Source: an uncultured Oxalobacteraceae bacterium
GTDB taxonomy: Bacteria > Pseudomonadota > Gammaproteobacteria > Burkholderiales > Burkholderiaceae_D
Reading direction: 5' to 3'
Length of the DNA stretch: 47,236 bases
Assembly: GCA_903862415.1 (NCBI GenBank)
Contig: CAIOYD010000002.1
Span: 1 to 47,236, forward strand
Positions within the stretch are counted from its first letter, which is position 1. Every line of letters starts with the position of its first letter. Positions 1 through 8,915 of the stretch are shown here, in pieces. Made by a program: the position numbers and the translations under genes. A model generated the notes under the pieces. That model saw nothing but the letters and a program-made list of their open reading frames with translations, was not told where the DNA came from and ran no database searches.

Positions 1-162
1 GCTAAAAAAGTAGCCGCTAAACCAGCCGCTAAAAAAGCAGTTGCCAAGCCAGCCGCTAAAAAAGTAGCCGCTAAACCAGCCGCTAAAAAAGCAGTTGCCA
101 AGCCAGCCGCTAAAAAAGTAGCCGCTAAACCAGTAGCTAAAAAAGCAGTTGCCAAGCCAGTC
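1..162 (+). repeat. 54-bp tandem repeat, three copies, inside the H1-like gene
   Basis: Units 1-54 and 55-108 are identical at every base. Unit 109-162 differs at only three bases (CC to TA in the middle and C to T near the end). Each unit encodes 18 residues of the Lys/Ala/Pro repeat. The array probably extends beyond the left edge of the window. After 162 the repeat continues only as a looser codon pattern. Identity at silent positions points to recent duplication or slippage rather than protein-level selection alone. Confidence 0.9.
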
Positions 163-423
163 GCTAAAAAAGCAGCAGCTAAACCAGCAGCCAAAAAAGC
201 AGCAGCTAAACCAGCAGCCAAAAAAGCAGCCCCAGCCGCTAAGCCAGCTGTTAAAGCAGCAGCCAAGCCAGCAGCGAAAAAGCCAGCAGCGAAAAAGCCA
301 GCAGCAAAAAAAGCAGCGGCTAAGCCAGCCGTAAAACCGGCTCCAGCTAAAGAAGCGAACAGTGTTATTGCTCCTCCTACAGCAGCTTGGCCTTTCCCGA
401 CAGCGACTCCACGCCCACAATAA
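1..423 (+). CDS. Histone H1-like / AlgP-like Lys-Ala-Pro repeat protein (C-terminal part)
   Basis: The reading frame is open from the first base of the window to a TAA at 421-423, so only the last 140 residues are present. They are almost entirely Lys, Ala, Pro and Val in repeats of the AAKKA/VAKPA kind, ending in a short non-repetitive tail (VIAPPTAAWPFPTATPRPQ). Such tails resemble eukaryotic histone H1 C-termini and occur in AlgP/H1-like bacterial proteins, which bind DNA without sequence specificity; a nucleoid role here is inference. Codon use is also repetitive: three copies of a 54-bp unit open the window. The N-terminal part lies upstream and cannot be judged. A strong terminator follows the stop. 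Confidence 0.8.
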   Translation, partial: AKKVAAKPAAKKAVAKPAAKKVAAKPAAKKAVAKPAAKKVAAKPVAKKAVAKPVAKKAAAKPAAKKAAAKPAAKKAAPAAKPAVKAAAKPAAKKPAAKKPAAKKAAAKPAVKPAPAKEANSVIAPPTAAWPFPTATPRPQ

Positions 424-461
424 GCGTCGGTTGTTGCTGCCTGATTGAATTCAGGGATATA

Positions 462-499
462 CCTGCTATGCGGTTATACTGCATAGCAGGTTTTTTATT
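462..499 (+). terminator. Rho-independent terminator after the H1-like gene
   Basis: A perfect 10-bp stem, CCTGCTATGC (462-471) and GCATAGCAGG (481-490), encloses a 9-base loop and is followed directly by six T residues. It lies 38 bases after the H1-like stop codon and ends about 40 bases before the YggT start. It separates the two genes, so YggT must have its own promoter or depend on read-through. Confidence 0.92.
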
Positions 500-538
500 G
501 GGTTTTGCGCAGGTTGGGTCATTCCAGAGGAGTTTATC

Positions 539-1093
539 TTGTTATTTAACATGTTCAGTATGGTGCTCGATACCATCACGGGTTTGTTTGCCGGGGTTTT
601 ATTATTACGCTTCTGGATGCAGGTGGTACGAGTGCGACCTCCCGCACAAGTTGCCCAGTTCACTTTTCAGCTCACCGACTGGCTTGTCAAGCCGCTGCGT
701 CGCTTGATTCCTGGAATGGGGGGGTATGACTGGGCCAGTTTATCCGGCGCTTATCTGGTGGCGTTGATTTGTACTGCCATTAAAGTCTGGTTGATTACCG
801 CCGGTGTCGCCGCGGCCACTTTTTTACTGGCGTTGATCATTCTGGTGCAATGGGTGATTTATGGCTGGACGGCGTTACTGATTTTGGAAGTGATCTTTAG
901 CTGGGTCAATCCGCATGCGCCGCTGGCCCCATTTGTGCGGATAATGAATGCGCCCCTGCTCTCACCGCTGCGGCGAATGTTGCCTCTGCTGGGCGGTCTC
1001 GATATTTCTCCGATGGTGTTATTTTTGCTGCTGCAAATGGCCAGTAAAATGCTTGCCTACCTGACGGCGACGTTGGGTTTTGCCCTGATTTAA
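539..1093 (+). CDS. YggT family integral membrane protein
   Basis: The 184-residue protein has two YGGT repeats. The first covers about residues 10-65 and the second about 110-165. Each has a hydrophobic helix followed by a P-L-R-R-x-x-P segment (KPLRRLIP at 51-58, SPLRRMLP at 142-149) and a Gly-Gly motif. There are about four membrane segments. YggT proteins are inner-membrane proteins of poorly defined function, linked in some bacteria to osmotic tolerance or cell shape. The start is TTG at 539, with AGGAG seven bases upstream; an ATG at 551 lacks such a site. The stop overlaps by 4 bp the stop of the convergent oxygenase gene. Confidence 0.85.
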   Translation: MLFNMFSMVLDTITGLFAGVLLLRFWMQVVRVRPPAQVAQFTFQLTDWLVKPLRRLIPGMGGYDWASLSGAYLVALICTAIKVWLITAGVAAATFLLALIILVQWVIYGWTALLILEVIFSWVNPHAPLAPFVRIMNAPLLSPLRRMLPLLGGLDISPMVLFLLLQMASKMLAYLTATLGFALI

Positions 1094-1944
1094 GGTGCTG
1101 ATGGTTTCATGCCGAGTTCAATGAGGCGTTCGGACAGATAACTGCCGGCGGTATGCCTGGCGGATAACACCACCTCGGGGCGCGGATGCAAAAACAGCGG
1201 CAGCGATACCCGACTCTGTCGGGCTGCCACGCCGCTGGGGTTAAGTACCCGGTGCAGGGCTGAAGGAAAATAGCCGCCGGAAGCTTCGTTGAGCATATCA
1301 CCGGCATTAATGATGAGCATGCCAAAATCACACGGAATATCGTGCCACTGACCATCTTCCGTCATGACCTGCAAGCCCGGCTGGGTGGCCGCCGGTAAAA
1401 TGGTCAGCAAATTAATGTCGGCATGGGCGGCAGCGCGCATGGCATCGGGCGCTTCGGAGCCTGTCAGTGGCGGGTAGTGTAAAACCCGCAGCAGGGTTTG
1501 CTCGCTACCGGCGATCATCTCGGATAAGGGCATGGAGTAAGCGGCCCGAATCGCTGCCGGCGAATGTTGTTCGACCCAACTGAGCAATTCTGCTGCCAGT
1601 TGCGCACCCTGACGGTAATATAACCGGGCTGCATCGGAGACCTGGCTCGGATAGCGGCCCCAGGGATAGAGATGATAAAACTCTTTCAGATCGCGCTGTT
1701 GATGATCTTTGGCAGTTTCGGATATCTGCGGCGAAAAATAGCCATCGTACCTGAGCGGATCAAAGGCATAGTCATGCCGGGCGTCGGAGCCAAAAAACGC
1801 CAGCCATTCGCTATAAATTTGTTCAACCAGCGCTTGCGACAGCGGATGATGCTGCAATACCGCGAAACCGGTACGTTGCAGACTGGCGCAAAACTGTTGC
1901 GCCGCATCGGCAGCCCGGTAATCGATGGGTGCTATCCAGGGCAT
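1090..1944 (-). CDS. Isopenicillin N synthase-like 2-oxoglutarate/Fe(II) dioxygenase
   Basis: The 284-residue protein carries the full iron and 2-oxoglutarate signature of the family: H174-x-D176 (HADINLLTIL), the distal H231 (ALHRVLNP), and R245-x-S247 for the co-substrate carboxylate. The N-terminal half matches the DIOX_N region. These enzymes oxidise small molecules using O2 and 2-oxoglutarate. The substrate cannot be read from the sequence, and isopenicillin synthesis itself is unlikely without partner genes. The gene sits 14 bases after the nucleoside hydrolase stop on the same strand and may share its transcript, which suggests but does not prove a link to nucleoside or base metabolism. 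Confidence 0.85.
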   Translation of the reverse strand: MPWIAPIDYRAADAAQQFCASLQRTGFAVLQHHPLSQALVEQIYSEWLAFFGSDARHDYAFDPLRYDGYFSPQISETAKDHQQRDLKEFYHLYPWGRYPSQVSDAARLYYRQGAQLAAELLSWVEQHSPAAIRAAYSMPLSEMIAGSEQTLLRVLHYPPLTGSEAPDAMRAAAHADINLLTILPAATQPGLQVMTEDGQWHDIPCDFGMLIINAGDMLNEASGGYFPSALHRVLNPSGVAARQSRVSLPLFLHPRPEVVLSARHTAGSYLSERLIELGMKPSAP

Positions 1945-1958
1945 GACTGAACCTGAAC

Positions 1959-2954
1959 TTAGTTGAGTAACGGGGTTTTTAACCAGTTGCCACCCAGAGT
2001 GCGTTCAATTAACTCGATGCACAGTTTGACATCGACCTGCATACAGGCACGGGTGAGCGGTTTTTCCGGTTCCCAGCCCGGTTGTGGATAAAACAGGCTG
2101 CCGTGTCTGTCCATCATGGTCTGGCCATTACCGGCACCGGTGGTGGCCACGCGGATGCGGCCTTCCTGGGTGTGGAACAGTTCTGGCGCCACCAGATAGA
2201 CAAACGCCAGCACGTCATGACCAAAGCAGGCATGACCGAGTTCAGGGCGGATGGCACCATAAAAATTACAGTAAAAATGCACCGCATGCTGCAGGGTGCT
2301 CATGGCCAGATGCTGGTGTTTGTCGGCCAAGGCATCAAAGAAGCTGCCGGGTAACACCACGCGGTGGGTGACATCGAGCCCGACCATGGTCAAATCCCAA
2401 CCAGCGGTAAACACCAGATCGGCCGCATCCGGATCATTCCAGGCATTGGCTTCTGACACCGGCGATACATTGCCCGGTTCGGTGACCGTGCCACCCATTA
2501 ACACCACCTGTTTTAACAGTTTGGGTAACTTCGGTTCCAGTTTTAAGGCCAGACCCAGATTGGTCATCGGAGCGACCGCGACCAGGGTAATTTCACCCGG
2601 ATGAGCGCGCGCCATCTGCACGATATATTCGGCTGCACTGCACGACAGCGCCTGTGCCGTGACCGGGCTGCGTGAAGGCAGATTGCCCAGACCATCATCA
2701 CCATGAATAAAACCCGGCGGCGCGCCCGGTGCTTTTGCTAACGGCACAGGCGCACCTTCGGCAACCGGTATCTCATAACCGGCGATACGGGTCAGATACA
2801 GCGCATTGGTGGTGGCTTGCTGGACGGTGACGTTACCGAAAATCGTGGTAATGCCGAGCACCTCAATATCCGGATGCGCCAGCGCAAAATACAGCGCCAT
2901 GGCGTCGTCTACGCCGGGGTCGGTATCGAAAATGACTTTAAATTTGGCGCTCAT
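1959..2954 (-). CDS. Inosine-uridine preferring nucleoside hydrolase family protein
   Basis: The 331-residue protein has the hallmark N-terminal calcium site DTDPGVDDA (residues 10-18) and the later Asp in an H-D-V-L-A-F segment that completes the metal site. Family members hydrolyse the N-glycosidic bond of ribonucleosides to give a free base and ribose. The ribokinase gene lies immediately upstream on the same strand (112-base gap), so ribose released here could be phosphorylated at once: a plausible two-step salvage route. Base specificity (IunH, RihA/B/C) cannot be decided from sequence. Confidence 0.92.
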   Translation of the reverse strand: MSAKFKVIFDTDPGVDDAMALYFALAHPDIEVLGITTIFGNVTVQQATTNALYLTRIAGYEIPVAEGAPVPLAKAPGAPPGFIHGDDGLGNLPSRSPVTAQALSCSAAEYIVQMARAHPGEITLVAVAPMTNLGLALKLEPKLPKLLKQVVLMGGTVTEPGNVSPVSEANAWNDPDAADLVFTAGWDLTMVGLDVTHRVVLPGSFFDALADKHQHLAMSTLQHAVHFYCNFYGAIRPELGHACFGHDVLAFVYLVAPELFHTQEGRIRVATTGAGNGQTMMDRHGSLFYPQPGWEPEKPLTRACMQVDVKLCIELIERTLGGNWLKTPLLN

Positions 2955-3066
2955 ACAGGTTCCTTAATTGAAGGCGGTGCTTAATCGGGCACAGTTACAG
3001 GGAGACTGGTAGTGTACGCAAGCAAACCGGGTTGTGCAAGGGAGTGGCGTTGCTGGGAACGGGCAG

Positions 3067-3999
3067 TTAGCTCACAGCACTGCGCTGTGCAATAAACTGT
3101 TCCACCGCAGCACGGTCCGGAATCGAGCTTTGCGCGCCGAGGCGGGTGACGGTTAAGGCGGCGGCGTATTGGGCCCGCTGGGCGGCGTCGATCGGGCTCA
3201 GGCCCTGACACAGGGCGGTGGCGAAAGCGCCGACGAAGGTGTCGCCGGCAGCGGTGGTGTCGACGGCCTGAACGCGGATGGCGGCCAGATGGCGGCTTTG
3301 GTTACTGTCAGTGATCATGACGCCCTGTTCGCCCATGGTCAGCAGTACGCAGCTGGCACCGCGCTGGCGTAAGTGGTCGGAGGCTTGCTGCGCCGTGGCT
3401 AAATTGGTGACGGCGATGCCGCTGAGTTGCCGGGCTTCGGTTTCGTTGACGATCAGATAGTGGACTTGAGCCAGCAGCTCATCGCTGAGGGCGAGTGCCG
3501 GAGCCGGATTAAAGACCACGATAATGCCGTGTTGAGTAGCCAGTCCGATGGCATAGATAACACTGTCGAGTGGCGTTTCACACTGGCAGATGAGTAATTG
3601 CGCGCCGCTGATGGCATGGCTGGCGACAGTGATCTGGGCCGGGCTGACGTGAGCGTTGGCACCCGGCGCGATAACGATGCTGTTGCGTCCCTGATCGTCG
3701 ACAAAAATCCCGGCCACACCGGTGGCGCAGGCGGGTATCGTCTGGATATGGTCGCAATTGATGCTGTCTGACTGCAACCCCTGGAGGGATTGCTGGCCGT
3801 AGCTGTCGTCACCGATGCAGGCAATCATACTTACAGCAGCACCGGCACGCGCTGCAGCAACCGCCTGATTGGCGCCTTTACCTCCGGCAATCTGGAGAAA
3901 TTCATGCCCGCTGATGGTTTCGCCAGCCACCGGCATGCGCGGGGTGCGAAAAACCAGATCCATATTGATGCTGCCGACGACGCAAATCCGTGGTTTCAT
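3067..3999 (-). CDS. rbsK: Ribokinase
   Basis: The 310-residue protein is a PfkB-family sugar kinase. It opens with VVGSINMDLV (residues 7-16), carries the sugar-contacting GGKGANQAVAAA near residue 40, and has the C-terminal signature DTTAAGDTFVGAF (247-259) with catalytic Asp253. It phosphorylates D-ribose to ribose-5-phosphate in the cytoplasm. Length and motifs fit RbsK. No ribose ABC transporter or RbsR repressor is nearby; the adjacent nucleoside hydrolase suggests the ribose comes from nucleosides. The gap to the upstream DUF3426 gene is only 21 bases, so it may be read from the long acc transcript. Confidence 0.92.
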   Translation of the reverse strand: MKPRICVVGSINMDLVFRTPRMPVAGETISGHEFLQIAGGKGANQAVAAARAGAAVSMIACIGDDSYGQQSLQGLQSDSINCDHIQTIPACATGVAGIFVDDQGRNSIVIAPGANAHVSPAQITVASHAISGAQLLICQCETPLDSVIYAIGLATQHGIIVVFNPAPALALSDELLAQVHYLIVNETEARQLSGIAVTNLATAQQASDHLRQRGASCVLLTMGEQGVMITDSNQSRHLAAIRVQAVDTTAAGDTFVGAFATALCQGLSPIDAAQRAQYAAALTVTRLGAQSSIPDRAAVEQFIAQRSAVS

Positions 4000-4020
4000 A
4001 CCAGTTCCTTGAGAGACTGT

Positions 4021-5217
4021 TCAGGGATAGAAAATCGCCACCACATAATCAGAGGCTTTGATCTGGCTGACTTCAAAATACATTTTGACGGATTGTTCCT
4101 GGCCGGGCGCGAACCCGGTAGCAATCTCGGCCGGGTTGGCTAAATAGTCTGCCGGGGAAAATACTCGCCGCAACACTGGCTGCTTGTGGGTATTTTTCAG
4201 GGTCAGTTCAATCTGCGGCCAACTTTGCACCAGCGTGCTGCGATTATGCAGCAGCAGACCGAATTCAAAGGTGTTTTCATGTGGCAGTGAATGCAGCTCA
4301 TCAGCTTCATAGCTGAGCGCTTCAATTTGTGACGGCAACCGGATCTGGCAGTGGGCGATCTGGCACAGGGTGGTTAGTGTTGGTTTGCTGGCCGGAAAAG
4401 TAGCCGCCAGCAAATCGCGGAAGATATAAGTCGCCTGCCCGATCAGGAGCAGCAATAACAGCACAGTAGCGATGGAAAATGCCCAGACGATGCGTTTGCG
4501 GGCATGGGCCTGGCGGATAAAAATCAGTTGATCGATCGGGTTGATATCGGAAGTGCTCTCTGATTCCGGAGCCGGGATCTGGGTGTAATCAAAACTGGAG
4601 CGCGGCGTATTGTAGGTTTCATCAAATTCGCCAAAGGCCGAAGCCAGCACAATGGTTTCTTCCTGTTTTTCGCCCGATTCTATCGCCATTAACGCATCGA
4701 CTTGCAGCAGCGCGTCATTTTTGGCAGCTAATTCCGCCTGTAAATCACTGTCAAGCAGGGCCTGAACTTCGGCTTCAATTTCGGCATGGGTGCGCAAAGC
4801 GATCAACTCATCGGCGCTGACCGGTGTGGTGACGGGGTCAGCCGCAGCTGGCGCAGGTGCAGGTTCCGTTGCTGCAGGCAGATCCAGTGTTGGTTCAATC
4901 CGCTCTGGTGTGCTCAGTGCGACCGGAGTGGGCAGGTCAAATTCAAGCTCGTCGGTCAGTTGGGCAACATCTTCGGGTGGTGAAATTGGCTGGTTGACGG
5001 GAGCGGGAGCTGTAGCAGGCGCAGCAACCGGCAATGAAGCCGGGACTGAGACCGGTACCGGCACACTGGCAGCAATGTTGTTACCAGCGAGATGTTCAAT
5101 GCCATTAAACACCTGATGACAAACGCCGCAGCGCACCAGACCAGCCTGGAGTTTAAGCTGGTCGTTGGCCACCCGGAAAGTGGTCTGGCAATGCGGACAT
5201 TTGGTTGCTAACAGCAT
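4021..5217 (-). CDS. DUF3426 protein with N-terminal zinc ribbon (MJ0042 type)
   Basis: The 398-residue protein begins with a four-cysteine ribbon (C7-x2-C10 and C30-x2-C33) of the MJ0042/zinc_ribbon_5 kind. A long Pro/Ala/Glu-rich linker (about 50-230), one transmembrane helix (about 243-265) and a DUF3426 domain of probable periplasmic location follow. The topology implies a cytoplasmic metal-binding head tethered to the inner membrane. Its function is unknown. It follows prmA after 8 bases, an arrangement typical of beta- and gammaproteobacteria. The linker is low-complexity and probably flexible. Confidence 0.88.
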   Translation of the reverse strand: MLLATKCPHCQTTFRVANDQLKLQAGLVRCGVCHQVFNGIEHLAGNNIAASVPVPVSVPASLPVAAPATAPAPVNQPISPPEDVAQLTDELEFDLPTPVALSTPERIEPTLDLPAATEPAPAPAAADPVTTPVSADELIALRTHAEIEAEVQALLDSDLQAELAAKNDALLQVDALMAIESGEKQEETIVLASAFGEFDETYNTPRSSFDYTQIPAPESESTSDINPIDQLIFIRQAHARKRIVWAFSIATVLLLLLLIGQATYIFRDLLAATFPASKPTLTTLCQIAHCQIRLPSQIEALSYEADELHSLPHENTFEFGLLLHNRSTLVQSWPQIELTLKNTHKQPVLRRVFSPADYLANPAEIATGFAPGQEQSVKMYFEVSQIKASDYVVAIFYP

Positions 5218-5225
5218 AGTATGGT

Positions 5226-6119
5226 TTATGAAGCGCGGTGGCCATGCAGGGCTACCCAGCCATCACGTTCCTGCCAGACAGTCAATGTCATGAAGGGCGC
5301 ATAGGCTGCGGCCACTTCGTCAGCCTGACGTGCCAGTACGCCGGACAACACCAGTGCGCCGCCAGCCGCCACTTTAGCCGCCAGCATCGGTGCCATCAGT
5401 TTGAGCGGGTTGGATAAAATATTGGCCACTACCACGTCATAGGTGGCGTTTGAAACTTTGTCCGGCAATGAAAACGCGATGTCGCACTGATTGCGTTCGG
5501 CATTGAAATTGGCCGAGGTGATTGCCTGAGGATCAATATCGACGCCCTCGACTTGTCCGGCACCGAGTTTTTTTGCCACCATAGCCAGAATGCCTGAGCC
5601 GCAGCCATAATCCATCACGGTCTTGCCCACGGGTGGATGGGCTTCGAGCCATTCCATGCACAGACGGGTGGTGGGATGACTGCCGGTACCAAAAGCTAAA
5701 CCCGGATCGAGTTCGAGCACGATGGCATCAGGCTCGGGAGCGGTGTGCCAGCTGGGCACGACCCAGATGTTGTTGCCGATCTTAATCGGTTCGAATTGTG
5801 ACTGAGTCAGTCTTACCCAGTCCTGATCCGCCACCGGGCGCAGGCTGTAGGCAGGTACCGGCATGCGGCATTGAGCGGCAGCCTGTTCTATCAGGTCAGC
5901 ATGGTTGCAGTCGGTCGGCGTCAGTGCCACTACCCGGCTGCGTTCCCAGGCAGATTCTTTCGGTTCCATACCGGGTTCGCCAAACAGGGGCTGTTCAGCC
6001 TCGGTGCCTTCATCGGCATCTTCTACCGAAACCGATAACGCACCCAGTTCCATGAGTGCGTCCGAATACTGTTCGGCCTGGGCCAGCGCCACTTCGGCGA
6101 CGATTTCAATCCAGCTCAT
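5226..6119 (-). CDS. prmA: Ribosomal protein L11 methyltransferase
   Basis: The 297-residue protein matches PrmA. It has an N-terminal L11-recognition domain, the GTGSHPTT segment (144-151), SAM motif I DYGCGSG (170-176), the acidic GVDIDP strand-end motif, and [10 protein letters not shown] for motif IV. The enzyme trimethylates several amino groups of ribosomal protein L11 in the cytoplasm. It lies 8 bases after accC and 8 bases before the DUF3426 gene, consistent with one transcript. Length is close to E. coli PrmA (293 residues). Confidence 0.96.
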   Translation of the reverse strand: MSWIEIVAEVALAQAEQYSDALMELGALSVSVEDADEGTEAEQPLFGEPGMEPKESAWERSRVVALTPTDCNHADLIEQAAAQCRMPVPAYSLRPVADQDWVRLTQSQFEPIKIGNNIWVVPSWHTAPEPDAIVLELDPGLAFGTGSHPTTRLCMEWLEAHPPVGKTVMDYGCGSGILAMVAKKLGAGQVEGVDIDPQAITSANFNAERNQCDIAFSLPDKVSNATYDVVVANILSNPLKLMAPMLAAKVAAGGALVLSGVLARQADEVAAAYAPFMTLTVWQERDGWVALHGHRAS

Positions 6120-6127
6120 GCGTGTCC

Positions 6128-7504
6128 TTATTTCTTGCCTGATTTAGCCGAGTTTAAATCGGGTTTTTCTGCCAGTTTGTGTTCCAGATAATGAATGTTG
6201 GTGCCGCCTTCGATAAAGCGCGCATCAACCATTAATTCGCGGTGCAGCGGGATATTGGTCTGAATACCTTCAACCACCATTTCGGACAGGGCAATCTGCA
6301 TGCGGCGGATCGCTTGCTCGCGGGTCGCACCGTAGGCGATAACTTTACCTATCATGGAATCATAATGAGGCGGAACGAAATAGCCGTCATAGGCATGCGA
6401 ATCGACCCGGATGCCAGGGCCGCCGGGTACGTGCCAGGAAGTGATTTTTCCGGGCGATGGGGTAAATTTAAACGGATCTTCAGCATTGATACGGCACTCA
6501 ATGGCGTGGCCACGGAAAACGATTTCGCTTTGTTTGTAGCGCAGTTTTTCACCGGCAGCAATGCGGATCTGTTCCTGCACAATATCGACACCGGTGATCA
6601 TTTCTGTCACGGGATGTTCGACCTGCACCCGGGTATTCATTTCGATGAAATAGAATTCATTGTTTTCATACAGGAATTCAAACGTACCGGCACCGAGGTA
6701 GCCCATTTTGCGGCAGGCTTCAGCGCAGCGCTCGCCAATTTTTTCAATGATTTTGCGTGGAATGTCCGGAGCTGGTGCTTCTTCAAGTACTTTTTGATGA
6801 CGGCGCTGCATCGAGCAGTCACGTTCACCGAGCCAGATCGCATTGCCAAAGCTGTCGGCTAAAATCTGGATTTCCACATGACGCGGATTTTCCAGGAATT
6901 TTTCCATGTAGACTTCCGGATTACCAAAGGCGGTACCGGCTTCGGTTTTGGTCATGGTAACGGCGTTAAGCAGGGCTGCTTCAGTATGCACGACGCGCAT
7001 ACCGCGACCACCACCACCGCCAGCGGCTTTAATAATGACCGGATAACCAATCTTGCGTGCGGTCTGGACGATTTCTTTAGGATTGTCCGGCAGAGCACCT
7101 TCGGAGCCGGGCACGCAGGGCACGCCGGCTTTGATCATGGCCTGTTTGGCGGAAACTTTGTCACCCATGAGGCGGATGGTTTCTGAGCGCGGTCCGATGA
7201 AGACGAAACCGGATTGTTCAACACGTTCGGCAAAATCGGGATTTTCCGACAGAAAACCATAACCCGGGTGGATCGCCTGGGCATCGGTGACTTCGGCCGC
7301 ACTGATAATGGCTGGCATACTCAGATAACTCAGAGTGGATTGTGCCGGACCGATGCAGACGGATTCGTCGGCAAGCTTGACGTATTTGGCTTCGCGGTCA
7401 GCTTCAGAATGGACGACGACGGTTTTAATGCCCATTTCGCGGCAGGCGCGTTGAATGCGCAATGCAATTTCGCCACGGTTGGCAATCAGAATTTTTTCAA
7501 ACAT
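6128..7504 (-). CDS. accC: Acetyl-CoA carboxylase, biotin carboxylase subunit
   Basis: The 458-residue protein starts [14 protein letters not shown], the usual N-terminus. The open frame extends 22 codons further upstream, but that extension is not family sequence. ATP-grasp features are all visible: the glycine-rich loop [13 protein letters not shown], the [13 protein letters not shown] segment, and [14 protein letters not shown] with the metal-binding Glu/Asn and catalytic Arg. It carboxylates the biotin carried by AccB using ATP and bicarbonate, the first step of fatty-acid synthesis. It lies 91 bases downstream of accB. Length is slightly over the E. coli 449 because of a Lys-rich tail. 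Confidence 0.98.
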   Translation of the reverse strand: MFEKILIANRGEIALRIQRACREMGIKTVVVHSEADREAKYVKLADESVCIGPAQSTLSYLSMPAIISAAEVTDAQAIHPGYGFLSENPDFAERVEQSGFVFIGPRSETIRLMGDKVSAKQAMIKAGVPCVPGSEGALPDNPKEIVQTARKIGYPVIIKAAGGGGGRGMRVVHTEAALLNAVTMTKTEAGTAFGNPEVYMEKFLENPRHVEIQILADSFGNAIWLGERDCSMQRRHQKVLEEAPAPDIPRKIIEKIGERCAEACRKMGYLGAGTFEFLYENNEFYFIEMNTRVQVEHPVTEMITGVDIVQEQIRIAAGEKLRYKQSEIVFRGHAIECRINAEDPFKFTPSPGKITSWHVPGGPGIRVDSHAYDGYFVPPHYDSMIGKVIAYGATREQAIRRMQIALSEMVVEGIQTNIPLHRELMVDARFIEGGTNIHYLEHKLAEKPDLNSAKSGKK

Positions 7505-7595
7505 GGTATTAGTGACAATCTCAGAATAGGGCAGGGCTAGCATCCTGGGGTGCTGATCTGGCACACGCAATGTGGCCGGATCAACGACAAACAGA

Positions 7596-8051
7596 TTACG
7601 CGATCACAAATAAGGGCTGACCAAATTCAACTGGTTGGCCATTTTCAACCAAAATTTGTTTCACGACGCCAGAGAAATCGGATTCGATTTCATTGAGCAG
7701 TTTCATGGCTTCGATAATGCACAGGGTGTCGCCTTCTTTAACGGCAGTGCCAATTTCGACAAAAGTCGGGCTGCCCGGAGCGGAAGAACGGTAGAACGTA
7801 CCAACCATAGGAGATTTAACGATGTGACCGGCCGGAACTTCTGGTGCCACCGGTGCGGCTGCCACTGCAGCAGAAGGTGCTGCGGCATAGTTTGCCGGCT
7901 GCATGGCTTGCTGAGGCATGTACATCATTTGTGGCTGTTGCGCTGAAGCTTTGACGATGCGCACTTTGCCTTCGCCTTCGGTGACTTCGAGTTCGGAGAT
8001 ATCTGACTCGGCGACTAAATCAATGAGGGTTTTAAGCTTACGTAAATCCAT
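7596..8051 (-). CDS. accB: Acetyl-CoA carboxylase, biotin carboxyl carrier protein
   Basis: This is a 151-residue BCCP. The N-terminal [13 protein letters not shown] helix, an Ala/Pro/Gln-rich linker (about 38-72) and the C-terminal biotinyl domain follow in the usual order. The biotin attachment site is EAMKLLNEI with Lys117. I chose the ATG at 8051 rather than the one 12 bases earlier because GGAG sits six bases before it and the protein then begins like other AccB proteins. It carries carboxyl groups from biotin carboxylase to the transferase. The thumb segment typical of BCCP ([13 protein letters not shown]) is intact. Confidence 0.97.
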   Translation of the reverse strand: MDLRKLKTLIDLVAESDISELEVTEGEGKVRIVKASAQQPQMMYMPQQAMQPANYAAAPSAAVAAAPVAPEVPAGHIVKSPMVGTFYRSSAPGSPTFVEIGTAVKEGDTLCIIEAMKLLNEIESDFSGVVKQILVENGQPVEFGQPLFVIA

Positions 8052-8096
8052 GTGTTTCTCCATTTGTATTGGATGTGTTTTTTCTTGATCGCTGCA

Positions 8097-8102
8097 ATTA
8101 TA
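8097..8102 (-). promoter_or_regulatory. Possible -10 element upstream of accB
   Basis: Read on the minus strand this is a perfect TATAAT, 46 bases before the accB start and inside the 77-base gap after aroQ. I see no good -35 box at 17 bases, so the call rests on the -10 hexamer and its placement. It would give accB-accC a start independent of aroQ. Confidence 0.3.
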
Positions 8103-8128
8103 AGGGAATTGGCAGCAGATGAAAGAAT

Positions 8129-8566
8129 TTAATCATTTCGAAGTGCAAAATCTATTGCTAGACGGTAACCGTCAACCCCCAGGCCGCAAATAATTCCTCT
8201 GGCAATATCCGATAACAGGGATGTGTGCCGGAAGGCTTCACGCTGGTGGACGTTGGAAATATGTACTTCAATAAACGGGATGGCGACCCCCGCCAGAGCA
8301 TCACGCAGTGCTACGCTGGTATGGGTAAAGCCGCCCGGATTTATGACGATGGCATCAATCTGCTGGGCTTTGGCTGCATGAATGCAATCAATTAACACCC
8401 CTTCATGGTTGCTTTGCAGGCAGGAAAACTGACCGCCTGCGGCCACAACCTGTTCACGGGCAGCATGTTCAATATCGGCTAAGGTAGTCATGCCATAAAC
8501 CTGTGGTTCACGGCTTCCGAGTAAATTCAGATTGGGACCGTTTAACAGTAAGATGTTTTTTGCCAT
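8129..8566 (-). CDS. aroQ: Type II 3-dehydroquinate dehydratase
   Basis: The 145-residue protein begins [20 protein letters not shown], the classical type II signature, with catalytic Tyr24 in the flexible loop. [17 protein letters not shown] carries the catalytic His and substrate-binding residues. It dehydrates 3-dehydroquinate to 3-dehydroshikimate in the shikimate pathway. The open frame can start four codons earlier (8578); 8566 fits the family N-terminus, and no strong ribosome-binding site separates the two. The aroQ-accB-accC order is common in beta- and gammaproteobacteria. aroE, the next shikimate step, is in the neighbouring operon. Confidence 0.96.
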   Translation of the reverse strand: MAKNILLLNGPNLNLLGSREPQVYGMTTLADIEHAAREQVVAAGGQFSCLQSNHEGVLIDCIHAAKAQQIDAIVINPGGFTHTSVALRDALAGVAIPFIEVHISNVHQREAFRHTSLLSDIARGIICGLGVDGYRLAIDFALRND

Positions 8567-8578
8567 TAATGAATTCAA

Positions 8579-8915
8579 AGGTAGTTAAACAAAAGCCGGT
8601 TGATTAAATGCGTGACTTAAAGTAAGTATCGCGTAAGCAATAGGCAGAAAATAAGCCATCAATCGGCTGTGTTTCATGACGATAGCGGCACTTTGCCACT
8701 TCAGGACGGGATTGGCAAGAAAAAAGACGCTAAAAATTAATAATTTGAAAACAATATATGCGTTTTATATTGTTATTTTAATCATTTATATAGTCTATTC
8801 GCCAATAAATAATCCTTTTAATAACGATTTCGGCCTGAATTATTAGAATTGAATACCTATTCTTTTGAGCTTGATTTATTTTTTGTCAGACAAAGTCGGG
8901 TGAGCATGTTCGTGA
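8579..8915. other. Gene-free AT-rich gap between mtgA and aroQ
   Basis: This 337-base stretch lies between the mtgA stop and the aroQ start, both on the minus strand. It is AT-rich, especially 8740-8860, and must hold the promoter for the aroQ-accBC operon. I could not fix a convincing -35/-10 pair. No T-tailed terminator hairpin for mtgA was found: the TTTGTC/GACAAA palindrome just after mtgA has too tight a loop. Open frames here are short shadows without ribosome-binding sites. Confidence 0.5.

Noticed and set aside
387-707. A 106-codon plus-strand frame across the terminator at 462-499
   Set aside because: It runs through a perfect terminator hairpin and overlaps YggT in another frame; its product is Cys/Ser-rich without a domain.
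7505-7570. N-terminal extension of AccC to 7570
   Set aside because: The 22 extra residues are not family sequence, and [12 protein letters not shown] is the standard start.
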